Positions 13,458 through 25,551 of a DNA stretch of 64,000 nucleotides are shown here, one piece after another. Location of the stretch: contig OZ026625.1 of NCBI GenBank assembly GCA_964020975.1, positions 40,008,435-40,072,434 on the forward strand, written 5' to 3'. The first letter of the stretch is position 1, and every line of letters begins with the position of its first letter. A model generated the notes under the pieces. It saw only the letters and a list, made by a program, of their open reading frames with translations. It had not been told where the DNA came from and made no database searches. Source of the stretch: Hermodice carunculata. Lineage: Eukaryota; Annelida; Polychaeta; Eunicida; Amphinomidae. The translations under genes were made by a program, and so were the position numbers.

Positions 13458-15180
13458 GAGGACGAACCGCAACGATTCAAGCGGCTATGATGGTGACAAT
13501 TGATAACAAATGGCGTTGTTAATAAGTTTGCATATCATAATGACAAATAATTTTCACAGAAATAATCGTAACAGACAGACTGAAATGACTGACTTCTATC
13601 CTTTCTCAGAATACTGTCCTTGCAAATCTACCCTGTATGTTTCCGCTGCCTCCAGTCTAGCAAAAGTGTTTTAATCCCCAGTTTAGTGTTTTATTAGAAT
13701 CTGAAAGACTAGCTTCTTCTTTTATCTTAAATTGTGACAGGAAGCTTCATCAGGCAGGACAATATTTTCCAACTGTGCATGTCCCCTTTCGCTAGATGTG
13801 TTTTAAAGCATGCCGTGGCATTGATATTCAACATCGGAATGCGCCGAGGCAGAAATCATAGCTATAGGCTTTGTACTTAACGTTTGTAATTATGTGTAAT
13901 TATCAAGACGCAAGTCATTTCCAATATCATTAGTTGTGGGTTTTGTTACGACTATACAAAACCCCGTCACAGTCTTTAGTATATTCAGTTAATTTTGCTG
14001 TATGTTTATTTTCGCTTATCTCGTTGATGGCACAGAATACACGAAACTAAAATCACAATGTTATTTTATACTAACATAACAATTTGACATATACCATGTC
14101 CAAAATGATGAGCTAAAAACTTAAACTAAGTGTCCAGTGTGTGAAAACTGTGGAAATTTACATACGTAAAAATAAGTATATTTGCAGCAGAAAATTACTA
14201 TGCACATGTCGAGTTGGGTTTGACTATTTACTCAAGAACACGCACATATTCGCAATCAGACACAATATGAAGCCACCCTTTTCACTGCATTGATGACAAA
14301 TGATAACCAATCGCGTGACATAACCACTTTATTATCACAGAGCAGTTAAAGGGACCACTGAGGAATCAAGACAACATTTAATGTTTTTGTTTTTTCCTAA
14401 ACTTCCTGGCGTAAGTGGCAACCTTCCTGGAGTTTGCTATGGACAAAATATGTTTCGTCAAGGACATAGCTGTTAATGTTAGTATGGTAAATATATGGAG
14501 CTAACAATAACACACTTATAGATGTGGACAACAACAGATATTATCACATTTCATCACGTGTACTTTTTTTATTTATTGATATGCCACGCCTATAACATTC
14601 ACGTGAAAATTCTAGACTTGACGCCCACGTAATCACAACAAAAGGTGCCTTCTCTCTTGTTGTGATTCCACATTCCCATTCTTTTTGAAGACTTTCCATT
14701 CAAGTATAATGACTGCAATTCACGAGCTTGCAATAAAAAGAATGTTGCAGATCAACGGTTTGCCTTGCCGGGTTGACGGCGTGGTGTACAGCCTCGCATT
14801 CAAACAAGAAATAACCACACGGTTGTTCAGATACAACCATAGGTATGCGATTCAGGAAATATATCTTGTCTCGAAAAACATATAACAATATAAATTGAAC
14901 CACGCACAGGTGTGAAGGTTGCAATTGTTTTTCTGCATATATATATACACAAGGATTTTATATCAGATTAAACAGGTTGCAGTCTGTTGTTCTTAATCAC
15001 GATTTTTATCACTGATTGTCTAACATTGTAATTATCATATGTTCAAATTAAAGTCAGTTATCTTCGATATTTATTTTTAAATTCCATTACAGGTCTTACA
15101 TTGATATGATGAAAATTCACATTTACTTTACATTCAAAATAATGGTTGTTTCATCGATATATTAACTAGACTGGAATCAT
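13458..15180. other. No gene recognised
   Basis: AT-rich DNA without recognisable coding or repeat ends. Confidence 0.5.
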
Positions 15181-15432
15181 TTTCGGTGTGCATGTTGCAC
15201 TTAGCGTAACTCTTACAAAACAAGGAATATCGTTGCTTTGCTTTTTGCGCCTTGGCTTAATATCACACTTACATAAAAAGTTTTATAGATACATACTGTA
15301 TATACTGGTTTCATTCTACATCATTGTACATTTTTTCATTTCCATTATTTCATGTACCAATTTTGGTCGACAAATGGTGCTTTGGCGCTAATGTTCTTAA
15401 TTTTGTGCTCATTCGACTTGAAATAAAGTTTA
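15181..15432 (+). mobile_element. Probable LINE 3' end (non-coding)
   Basis: The sequence runs into GACTTGAAATAAAGTTTATC directly followed by (ATT)n. An AATAAA signal just before a trinucleotide tail is the usual 3' terminus of CR1/Jockey-like LINEs in marine invertebrates. No RT coding remains, so this is a severely 5'-truncated insertion and its 5' limit is a guess. Confidence 0.5.
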
Positions 15433-15523
<91 letters not shown>

Positions 15524-15603
15524 CGTTGTTGTTGTTGTTATTATTATTATTATCATTATTATTGTTATCATTATTATTATTATTATCATTATTATTATTA
15601 TTT
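15433..15603 (+). repeat. (ATT)n microsatellite, probably a LINE tail
   Basis: About 170 bp of ATT units interrupted by a GTT block and a few ATC units. It begins directly after the AATAAAG of the preceding element. Confidence 0.95.
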
Positions 15604-16822
15604 TTACTCTGTGATATAGATTTGTAAATATTACTCAATGAACAAGCTCTTAGACTAAATGTGTGAGAGTAACTTACAATTCGGATCGGTTACAATGACT
15701 ATCCACATTTTCGACATGGAATTATTTTGAAAACAAACATAGCATTTTAGTTGCTGTGTTAATCAAGACTGGTCCATCGGTGAACGTTATAAAAGCAACC
15801 ATGATATTGACAACTTCCAAGTTACCATGAACTTAAATGTTGCGGTACAGAAAACAAGTCAATGCTAAATTCGCAGGCCCTGAAAGACCGTTGATTTCCC
15901 ATCAATTCACTCTCGGTCATTATATCTTTGCCCAGTTTTACCAGCTCTAAAAAGATTTCTGCATTACATCTGCCTTGAATACGTGTGTATTCTTCCTGTC
16001 TTTTGTGTGTACTTTAGGAAAAAAGCAAAACAAACCACACAATGCACTTTAGTTCCCCGTTACAACGCAATAGCGCCAGCCCCACAGAAATCTTCCTCAC
16101 CTGCAGCGCCTTGTTGGAAGGCAGCCTAATTGAACGTGATGAGGCAGCGCCATTGTATCTGTCAATTAATCCAATCTCGTCATTCGCCATTCAGGCGAAC
16201 CTTTTACCAGGCCAATACATAATTTTATGCCCTTTCCAATCCGTGCGAGTAATCATTCATTAGTGCAAAATGAAGTCTCTTTTCACGTGCATCAAATAGG
16301 TCATTTATACAAAATGTCGTGTGAAATTTGAATTTGTTTCGTTATTGTTATGGTTTTAGTCTTGTGCCATTGATTTACCCAGGCCATTCTTTATAACGAA
16401 ACAGGTTAAACTAAACACAAGGAAAAGCATATAGATATTAAATTAGGAAATGAAATCACAATCGAGTGTATGGGCATTTAGATATAAACACAATTATCCA
16501 AAGCTATAGCCACGTCCATATAATTGACAACATCATGAAACTGAGTCGGAGTGGAGAGAAGTATGGCAAAGCAGTTACATTTGTAGTTGTCGAAAGCACT
16601 ATTTGCAATTCGTTTTGATTTAATTTTCCATTCAAAAGAAAGAAAATTGAACAAAACGACACAACACTTTGCCCAACAAACATAATTCAATCGGAGGTAA
16701 GGATTACCAAGGATAAATCAACACTAAGATAGGTTGCCTATGCACAAAAATAATTTCAAATGAACAACAAATGGAAAAGACTTTCACTCACTGATATTTA
16801 CAACTGAAAAGAAATTGCGACA

Positions 16823-16827
<5 letters not shown>
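15604..16827. other. No gene recognised
   Basis: A GC-richer patch at 16040-16215 has an unremarkable 73-codon frame and a homeodomain-like TCAATTAATCC near 16160. No gene can be supported. Confidence 0.45.

Positions 16828-16903
<76 letters not shown>
16828..16903. repeat. (TA)n microsatellite
   Basis: About 76 bp of uninterrupted TA. Confidence 0.97.
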
Positions 16904-16907
<4 letters not shown>

Positions 16908-19900
16908 ATTGTTCTTGCTTCTGCCTCCAAACATCCCCTAAAAAAGAATGTGTATATGGACATCTTAACCAGAACTTCAATTCTGTCGCTTGAAAGAACA
17001 CTTATTAAAAGCCTAGGTTTTGACATTTCATGCTGTTTTCAGCAAGACTAGCCGCCTCATGTGTCTGTGTAAACCACTTCAAGTGCTCCAATTATTTCCC
17101 TCTTTCATCTGTAATGAAGAGAAAGTTATATTATAGTTGGATTTTTATTTCTCCTGTGTCAAATATATAATACCGTATAAATATATACATTTATCTCAGC
17201 CAACAAACACATGACAGACATAGCGGTGTCATAATGTAGAGCCGACGTTCTCTGATTACCATTTTTCAACTCACGTGCATAATTTGGAGCCACTTGTGGA
17301 CGGTATTTTTGTTTTGTGATGTGTGCGTTCTAGCACTAAGGCGATAGTAGTGTATTGGATAATTAATTTCGTTAAGCGATGAAGTTGCTCATTATATTGA
17401 ACGCGCTTTATGTTTAATTTTAAATTGAACAGAATCCCCACGTCTTGTTTGAAGCGACGCATAAAGAAGATTATGACTGTTATCGTCCATGCTACCATAT
17501 TCTGACGTCATCAAAAATGTCCATTCTATCATCATTATTATCTTCCCTATGGTCAGGCATAATTCATATAATGAACGATTCACAAAAACTGACCTCTACC
17601 TCTCTCTCTCCTGTCAGTATTTACATTTTGAATTATAGATTTTCAAATTACTTCTGTATTTCATTCTTCAGTGTATATGTACCAAGCAAATCGATATGGA
17701 ATCGTATGACTTCAAACTATCTTTTCAGATAGTCACACTCCAATGTTCACAAGTGCCATAACCCCCTTGCATTGTTTGATACGCAACGAATTCATTACAG
17801 GTGCCAATTATCTTTCTAGACATACATTGATATATGCTATAGACAGCTAAAACTAGAGGGCATATAATAGAAACAAAATAACCTGACCCGAGTATGAACA
17901 GATGGTGGTGGTTAGAGATACCTGTCTCCGGCTTTACCCACCTGTACCGGCGCAGTGCACCTTACTAGATGGTCATTCCCAGATACAGCCCCCGACACAC
18001 GACATGACCATAGCTGCACGGTGTCTCTACCCCATCATTAGCCGATATAATTGACATGTACAACAGACCGTACCAGGGAAAGCTTTGTTGTTCCTCTTCT
18101 TTAAGTAGATAAAGGGTAGTTTGGGGTGAATTTGGGCTGCTGAGACAACAAAACGATATCTCTATGGAGATCCGCCAACGCCGGTGTCGTACCTGGACGA
18201 GACGGGCTTCTAGCTTCCCCCAGAGTACACCATTACCCCCGCAGGGGTGAGACACACGACCATAGACCCCCTTTGACAGAGATAACATCTAATCTATGGG
18301 TGAATAAACTACAATGTTTTCAATTATAATGATACTTCAACATACGGGGTTGCGGGCATGTACAAGGTTAAAAAAGTACAGGGAAAGTGGTCGGTCCGCA
18401 ACGACGTGAACACTCGTACAGGATTGTAGACTCGAGGGGAAAAAAGGAGAAAACCATAGGCTCCTGTTTATGGAGGGGGTTGTAGGAAAAGACTAAATGG
18501 TTGCTACCCATGATCATTTCTCGGCTGAGTGACACGCGCAAAAATGTGAACCCGCTAACTCTGAAATAACGAAGGGAGCTGTTGAAGATTGAACAATACC
18601 GATTTTCATTCCTCATCCAGTCGATTCCAAAGCACGCACGGAAACGGCATTGTATTTCGTGTTATCTTGACAACAATCCTTTTGCATGCACATGTTAAAT
18701 GGTCATATGGGGGGAAAATATGACAACGGGAACAGAAATAAAAACGATATAAAAACTAAATATTGTGTACAGATGGCATGGTTTCGTTTTCCTAGGGTCT
18801 TAACAAAAGGTACAGAGCGTGGGGGTATTTTATATGCCTAGTAGTATCATCTGTATATGATATATTATTATTAGATCCATCAACAGTTCACCGCAAAAAT
18901 CGTATATTAGCGACGACGAGTGAAGCGACACAGGAAACCTCCCCCGCCGTGACAAACGATTTTAAAGACCGTTTCACAACCAGCAAGCCTGGCATGGACC
19001 CTATGCTCCAAACTCTCTCTTTGTTTGCGTGTAATGCCAATTCTAATCAAGCTCACAACACCTGTTTCTGACGAACAAGGAGCAAAAATGGTAATATAGG
19101 ATAAAAACGTGAAGTTACCAGTGCTTGCCTGCTTGCAAGCTTGCATCGCTCGGGCAAAAATAAAAGCTATGCAATAAATTGGCCTCTTGTAGATAAGGTG
19201 TGAAAACGCGAAGTTGCAAGAATGAAATGGTTTCATCCAATCACACCCTCCCTGTTACCGTGTTATTTTTCATATATGACCGGAGGTGACAACTTCTTAG
19301 TTCCTTCAGGCACTGTTGATATATGTGTAGATTATGGCATATATCTTGCTTCTCAAATTTACTTTAACCTGGGAGATTGACAATGTTAGGGAGATAACTT
19401 CCAGCTCGGTGTTCCCAGGCATTTGGCCTTGGTGAGCATAGAAGCGAATGCTTAAGGCTGGGAACTCAGATTTAGAATCTCAGGTAGAGAGCCTGGGCAT
19501 TTTAACTAACCCTATGGGATTTCTGTCTAAGTCTAAAGACTGCCGTATTAGACAAAGCTGCAGCGTAAAGCTCATAGAATAGCATTGATAAGAACAATGT
19601 GCATTGGTGCATATGAACTTTAATTACCAACCAACGGTTGCTAAAAGAAGAGACAGAACGAAAGAGATGTATAAAGTAGTATGTAAGAACGCATATAGTT
19701 TGCTTGCTTAGCATATTTTTTTCTTTGCATGAGATATGCGATAACAATTAAATTCATTGTATGCAACGACATGCTTACAATTGTAACCACACGTATACAT
19801 GTATATGTTTTATGCCAAAAGCTTAACTCCAAAAAGTAGTGCAAACACCACATATTCCACCTTAAGAATTCAACTATAGCCCAATGCAGAAGGGTACATA

Positions 19901-20429
19901 TAGATGCTCTTTTGGCACAAAAATTCAAAACAATAGGCTTAATTGGTGTCTAATAATTCATTGCATGGATCGCACAGCATGCATGATTATATAAATCATT
20001 CCATTTGGGTCAATGATATTTCTCACCTCACCGTCAGTTTTTTCTCCTGTGCATGCATTCTTTAACGTTTTTAATCATGATTTTTTTCTATGTTACCCAA
20101 TGTTACATAATTTCTAAAAGTCTAATCTAATATCAGATTTTTCTTTGCAAAAATAACAGCTTTAGCTCTAAGATAACATACATGCATGTAATAGAATCAC
20201 AGAAAATTACTTACTTGCGGGAATACCACGTGCGGGTCCGACGGGTCACAAGCACTGACTTTACTCTGGAGCGGAATATTGACGGTTGAGTATCCAAGAA
20301 TTGAGGGAAAAGATCAAGAATCGGCTGAAACGTAATTCCTCAAATTAAGACCATGTTGGTTATGGTTCACATGCATGACAAACGGAAGGCAAAGTAATGT
20401 ATGACTTGATCCTATCGACAACTCTGTTG
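16904..20429. other. No gene recognised
   Basis: The segment at 17890-18300 is less AT-rich than its surroundings and open for 107 codons on the minus strand, and 18907-19236 is open for 109 codons on the minus strand. Neither has a recognisable domain or convincing splice sites. Confidence 0.45.
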
Positions 20430-20620
20430 CTGTTCCATCACAACACAAGCACAACATCTCATTATCTTTTTCCGAGGAACCAACCAATCAGACCGCGCGT
20501 CGGAGAACGAACCCGATGCCCGTAGCTGTCTGTCGCTGATCATTGCTCCTCCCCGTGTCTTGCATTCAGTTCATACCGCATGACACAGGGCGTTGCGCTC
20601 GGGGGAAAACACCACAAGCC
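20430..20620. promoter_or_regulatory. CpG-richer patch with CCAAT motif
   Basis: A locally GC/CpG-rich segment in AT-rich surroundings contains AACCAATCAG (an NF-Y-type CCAAT box) at about 20484, next to CCGCGCGTCGG. Promoters can look like this, but no exon follows on either strand. Confidence 0.2.
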
Positions 20621-20916
20621 CGCGTTGTAACATCATGTCCAATTATTTTGAAACTGTATAGCTTATTATTGTTATTTCCATTGGAAGCGGCATAGAGCAC
20701 GATTTCCGTTGCCTATTCCATATGCTCGTAGCCACTACGGTTTAAAATTCAGCAGCTACCTGCTGAAGCCAATATAATTAGGCTCAAGTATTGAGCTGAT
20801 TGAATAGATACCGCTTGAGCTAGTTCATATCCTAACTCTATTTGATATCTTTATTAATTCTCTCAGTTATTCATTCTAAATTGATTTATTGCAATCAAGG
20901 CTCATTGTTTAAATGG

Positions 20917-21815
20917 CTATATCGAGATTATATTAATTTTAACATCACTGCGGTGGATCAAGTCACCGTATAGTATCGGAACAATAACTGCAGGAAATCT
21001 TGTTACATAATTGCGACGGTTCGTTAATTCACCAATATCATGGCAATGCTGTAGCAAATCCTTGTACGTGTCCCTGCTTTGGTCCTGCCGACATTGATAG
21101 ATGATATAGTTTTCGGCAACCTGTGGATGAATGGGAAACACTGTCGATGGCGCATTATTTCATCAGACAGTATCACCTGCTCATATGACACCTTGTCAGC
21201 TTTTAAGTAGTTGTTACTTTCCACGTTTAACATTCCACCATCTGTCATTCCAGGCACAACAGATAAGTGCCAGAAGTATTTCTGATTCACATATCTGCTA
21301 GGCCTCCGCTAAATTATATCCACGAAGGGTAAAATCATGGCAGGCCAGTCGAAAATCTATGGCTCTGTGCAGTGCAAGATGATGACTGTTCACACGGGCT
21401 AAAAGTGCTGCACACTGTAAAATTTTTAACTCTTCATATGTATTTTTATTTTCAACAAGAACGTGAAGATGAAAATGGCCACTTGGTTTATAACCGTACC
21501 GAGCTAATTGTTTTCACACGTGGCGAAGCGGAACACACTGTTTTACTTGATGTGATGCAGGAAACAACATTATACCACTGCAATGTGATAATTTCTTACA
21601 TTCAAGTACATAGTAAACAGGTCACTATTGGATATCGAATGCTTCCGTTGTTCATACCAGTGATTTGGTCTTCAATGATTTCAGTTCTTTTTGTCTCTCG
21701 GACAATATATGCGGTAAGCGGACTTAGAAATTTGATGTGTTCTCATCCCTCTGAACCAGTGTGTCGATTGAATGACCTCTGTTTACCGTTACATCATTGG
21801 GTTCATGAGAATTGA
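20917..21815. other. Coding-like remnant of unknown identity
   Basis: Long overlapping open frames stand out: minus 20917-21141 and 21024-21290, and plus 21372-21815 (147 codons). Residue composition in the two minus frames (for example QVAENYIIYQCRQDQSRDTY) looks protein-like rather than random. I do not recognise the family and propose no function. It may be a decayed mobile-element gene or a host pseudogene. Confidence 0.3.
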
Positions 21816-22443
21816 ACAACTCTTTTTCTCTTTGTGGTGCTTGAACTACTGGTACATGCACTGGGAAACTGTTACCCAGGAAGTGCATCCGAGGTTAGAA
21901 ATTTTGGTTCAATGCGGTTTCTGAGGTCGCTGAACAGCATTAAATGCACAAAGTATGAGCGAATCTAATTCATGTGCAAAACAGCATAGTTTGAAAAAGA
22001 GACACCACTCATAGCCATGGGTCCTCGTTTCTCGTTAAATAAGAAATCACTCCGCGCTTCGCATCTGGTGGCTTCTCATACACTCAGACACAAATGCACG
22101 GTTACTCATCATATTTTGCTAAATAATGTCCTTTTCTACATTCAAACGCTGTAAGATGCAGTTCAGTTGCAAATATATGTGCATTTTCATAGGGTGCTAG
22201 TAGGGGTTCTCCTGTTTTTGGCTCTATGGTAAACTTTCGAGTGATTTTTTTTAAAAGTTCAGTTAGCCTAAACATATTTTGTGCTGTGTGAAACAGGATC
22301 GAGAGCGAGGCTATGCTCATGTCAACAATTTATCATGAATGAAATCTCTTAAAGTACACTGACTGACATAACTTGACCAAGAATTTTAAATTCCAATATG
22401 TACTCACATGTATATATATATATAAAGAACAGAGGGTCTACTG
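21816..22443. other. No gene recognised
   Basis: Nothing supportable was found. The longest frames here are short and motif-free. Confidence 0.5.
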
Positions 22444-22519
22444 ACTTACACCTGAGTCCACGAGCCAAAGTCTTTGCATTTTTCTCTTTGGGTTTCCTTC
22501 TGAACATGACCTTTATGTT

Positions 22520-22566
<47 letters not shown>

Positions 22567-22606
22567 GTACATACATCGAAATTGACACGTGGACTCAGGT
22601 TAAGTG
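22444..22606. mobile_element. Small MITE candidate with (TA)n core
   Basis: CCTGAGTCCACG at 22451-22462 and its exact inverse CGTGGACTCAGG at 22588-22599. The match extends outward imperfectly (ACTTACA against ACTTAA). The centre is a (TA)n of about 40 bp (22525-22565). Inverted ends around a TA-rich core suggest a short non-autonomous DNA element, though I see no clear target duplication. Confidence 0.45.
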
Positions 22607-23202
22607 ATCTTGGCAAAGACTGAAACATTATAAGTTTGAAGACAACCACAGTACTTTTACTTAGAAGTATGGTTGATTGAAACATTAAAGCGATTTTATG
22701 AACTTAAAAGTTAACTCAGAAACAATAATCAGGAAAAGAAATATTTACAATGAATGTATTAAGTGACAATGACATTGAGCAGAAGTAGACCTAAGGTGAG
22801 TTTTATTAATACAAAGTCTTTAATATATCGACGCTGATGTGCAACGTGTTTACATGCTTATTACTGGCTTTATTCTCCAAGAAAATGGACTCACCAAAAG
22901 GATAGGAGACTACGAAGACGTCCTCTTGCGTAAGCACAGAAATTGCACATGTGCCAACTACGGATAGCCGCGCTACGCATAATGGGGAAGAGCGTATCTT
23001 CCATGCTTTTATATTATATGAATACCGAAGTGTTGTGCTTTGACCCTTAAAATGTTGCAAATACAACATCCTGTAGATACATTGGTAAATGATTTTCGGA
23101 TAATGACAAGACAATGTTTGGATCTTTCTGATCTGATTATTTTTGTATGATTTTGACAGTGACACCTGAAAAATGATTCAAATTATAATTTGGTTCAAAT
23201 GG

Positions 23203-23372
<170 letters not shown>

Positions 23373-24013
23373 TGTCTTATTTCAGACTGAAATACACTTT
23401 TTTGCAGTATGTACAGGTTCATAGAAAGAAAAAAAAGTTATTTCTAACTGGGTTTCACAAACACAGGCCAGTTAGTACACAGAATAGACCACATAATGTA
23501 CAAGCCTGTTTGTTTATTATGATCCAGTATTGGCATGGGCTTTTGTGATTTATCAAGTCACCTCATTGATACATTGGGTAATAATACATACAAATTGGTT
23601 CATAGTATTATGGCCAACCCCAAAAATGTACCCACGTAGCGGGTATTTCCATGATTCCTACAACACTGGTTTTCATCAGAAATTTTTTAAGAAATGTATT
23701 TTTTTTTTGTATCGTGAACAATTTGAATGATTTTCTACCATAATTTGATCATTGTGTCTCCAAACGTGACACAAAGGTGCCCTTTGTGTTCGTCGAACTC
23801 CTGGGAAGGGGAAGCTATGACGCAAGGAGTGCATGGCAAGTTAGAAATGAAAATTCAATGCAAGATTGCTGAACAACGTGAAATTCAAAGTACGAATAAA
23901 TGTTTTAAAACTCTGCTAAAATCGCGTATAAAATAGCACGGTAAAACAAGGAGACACTCGTTTAGTTGTTGGTTCTTTAGTGAGAATGAACGACAAACCC
24001 CCGCGCGGATCGT
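23373..24013. other. No gene recognised
   Basis: Nothing recognised. The final bases before 24014 are GC-rich flank of the foldback insertion. Confidence 0.5.
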
Positions 24014-24226
24014 GCGTTGTGGTAGCCGCAGATATGTGGCCTTCGAGGGGGCAGCAGGGTATGGGCGCAGTGAGTTGGAGGGCGAAGCGACTGGAGGGCC
24101 TCGGACTGTTGGCCCCCTCGGAATGGGCCAACAGTCCGAGGCCCTCTAGTCGCTTCGCCCTCCAACTCACTGCGCCCATAGCCTGCTGCCCCCTCGAAGG
24201 CCACATATCTGCGGCTAGCGTTGTGG
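24014..24226. mobile_element. Foldback element (195 bp) with 9-bp target duplication
   Basis: The arms 24023-24115 and 24125-24217 are inverse copies of 93 bp with only two mismatches by eye, separated by a 9-nt loop. Each arm starts TAGCCGCAGATATGTGGCC. The direct repeat GCGTTGTGG flanks it exactly (24014-24022 and 24218-24226). The element is GC-rich, unlike most of the window. A 9-bp duplication is typical of Mutator-like elements. An 8-bp reading with a chance G would fit hAT, but the TAGCC ends match neither family consensus well. Open frames crossing the arms on both strands are by-products of the palindrome. Confidence 0.85.
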
Positions 24227-25551
24227 TGTCTCTATTCCTTCTGACACCAGAACCGGCTCTTACTCGTGGCGCCTTCTTATCTGCAGGGACGGCAAGGCCC
24301 GTGTAACTAGTTTTTAATGGGGATAGATAGACACAGAAGCTTTGACTGAATATACCATGGGACCAAATAAAGGACAAAGAGTGAACCAACACCACGTAGT
24401 TTTCTGGTTCCTAGGGCGCGGATATTGAGAGAATGGAATCCGGCAAGTGCGCGTTCGGCCTTTCTCAACAAAATATTCTGCTTTGGAAAATTCATGGCAT
24501 AAATTATTCACAATACAAGTGCTGTGCGATACGTTTTGACGCAACTAATTGTTCTCACTTACACGAAAATAATCAATGTTAATTGACTCGAACCATAATC
24601 CTTCATTTTTCTTTTAACTTAAATTCTGCGATGTCACAAAATGTATCAACTTAAGTTATATATGTAAAAATGAAAAAGTACCACAAACAGTCAGCTTTTC
24701 TCAGCTTGTTTCAATGTATCATTTTCATCTTTGCCCACGGGGATACACTTACAAGGATTTACCTATCCATCGTGTAAGATCCTTCATTTTGGTGGACTAT
24801 GCAGCATCTAATATGGTCATTTAGCAGCTTAACGTTAGATGGGTCATCAATTGACTACTTCTTCGGAATACCTCAGGGATTTTCTGTCGCAGTCTTTCTC
24901 AGTAAAATATATTTTATGTGACATACAACTTAATTAAACGTAAAAGTACTATAATCATGGCATATGCAGAATGAGCTTGATGCTTTTCCATTTAAACTGG
25001 CTGGAAAGGGATTATTAAACTCCAAGACCGTGACAATAAGAATTACATGATGCAAACTTGAAGTCTCTTCTATCGAGACTAATAAAATTGTGATTTGTGC
25101 GTTTATTTGTTTGGTTGTTGCTGTTGTTGTCTCTTCGTGGTTATTTGGTTTAAACATATTTTATTCAAAAATTGGGAAACAAGGCTCTGCCCAATATTAC
25201 CCCTGTTTTACATATAAAAGTGCAGAAATAAGGGACATTATACAAATAATCGCTAATGCAAATAAGAAATGTCGCCAAATTATGCTACATATAGGTGGCA
25301 CAATGCCAGCACACATGCTAAGGATGACCAAGACATTACGTCACTGGAGGGAAAGTGGATGGCATATTGACTTTGATAATGATACATGATATATGAAGCA
25401 CTATAAGGATATAGAAACATGTAAGCATGTCGGACTGAAGCACATGTAATCAGATAAGCAGATACTATAATATATAGATATTCAAGTTGCTCAGATTACT
25501 GCTCCGAGCCTTCCTGTGGATTTGATATAATGGTGAACAGTGTGAAATATA
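24227..25551. other. No gene recognised
   Basis: 24227-24300 is GC-rich flank of the foldback element; the rest is AT-rich. A frame at 25090-25389 has no recognised motif. Confidence 0.5.

Noticed and set aside
15324-15638. Poly-Ile and poly-Asn frames
   Set aside because: Translations of an (ATT)n microsatellite.
18907-19236. 109-codon minus frame as a gene
   Set aside because: No domain and no splice sites; composition is unremarkable.
21340-21560. HFHLHVL-like text on the minus strand as a possible HUH/Rep motif
   Set aside because: An isolated short match without other Rep motifs. Not enough to link it to a rolling-circle element.
23916-24395. 159-codon minus frame and 108-codon plus frame as real genes
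   Set aside because: They cross the 93-bp foldback arms, so the same GC-rich sequence is open on both strands. No domain is seen.
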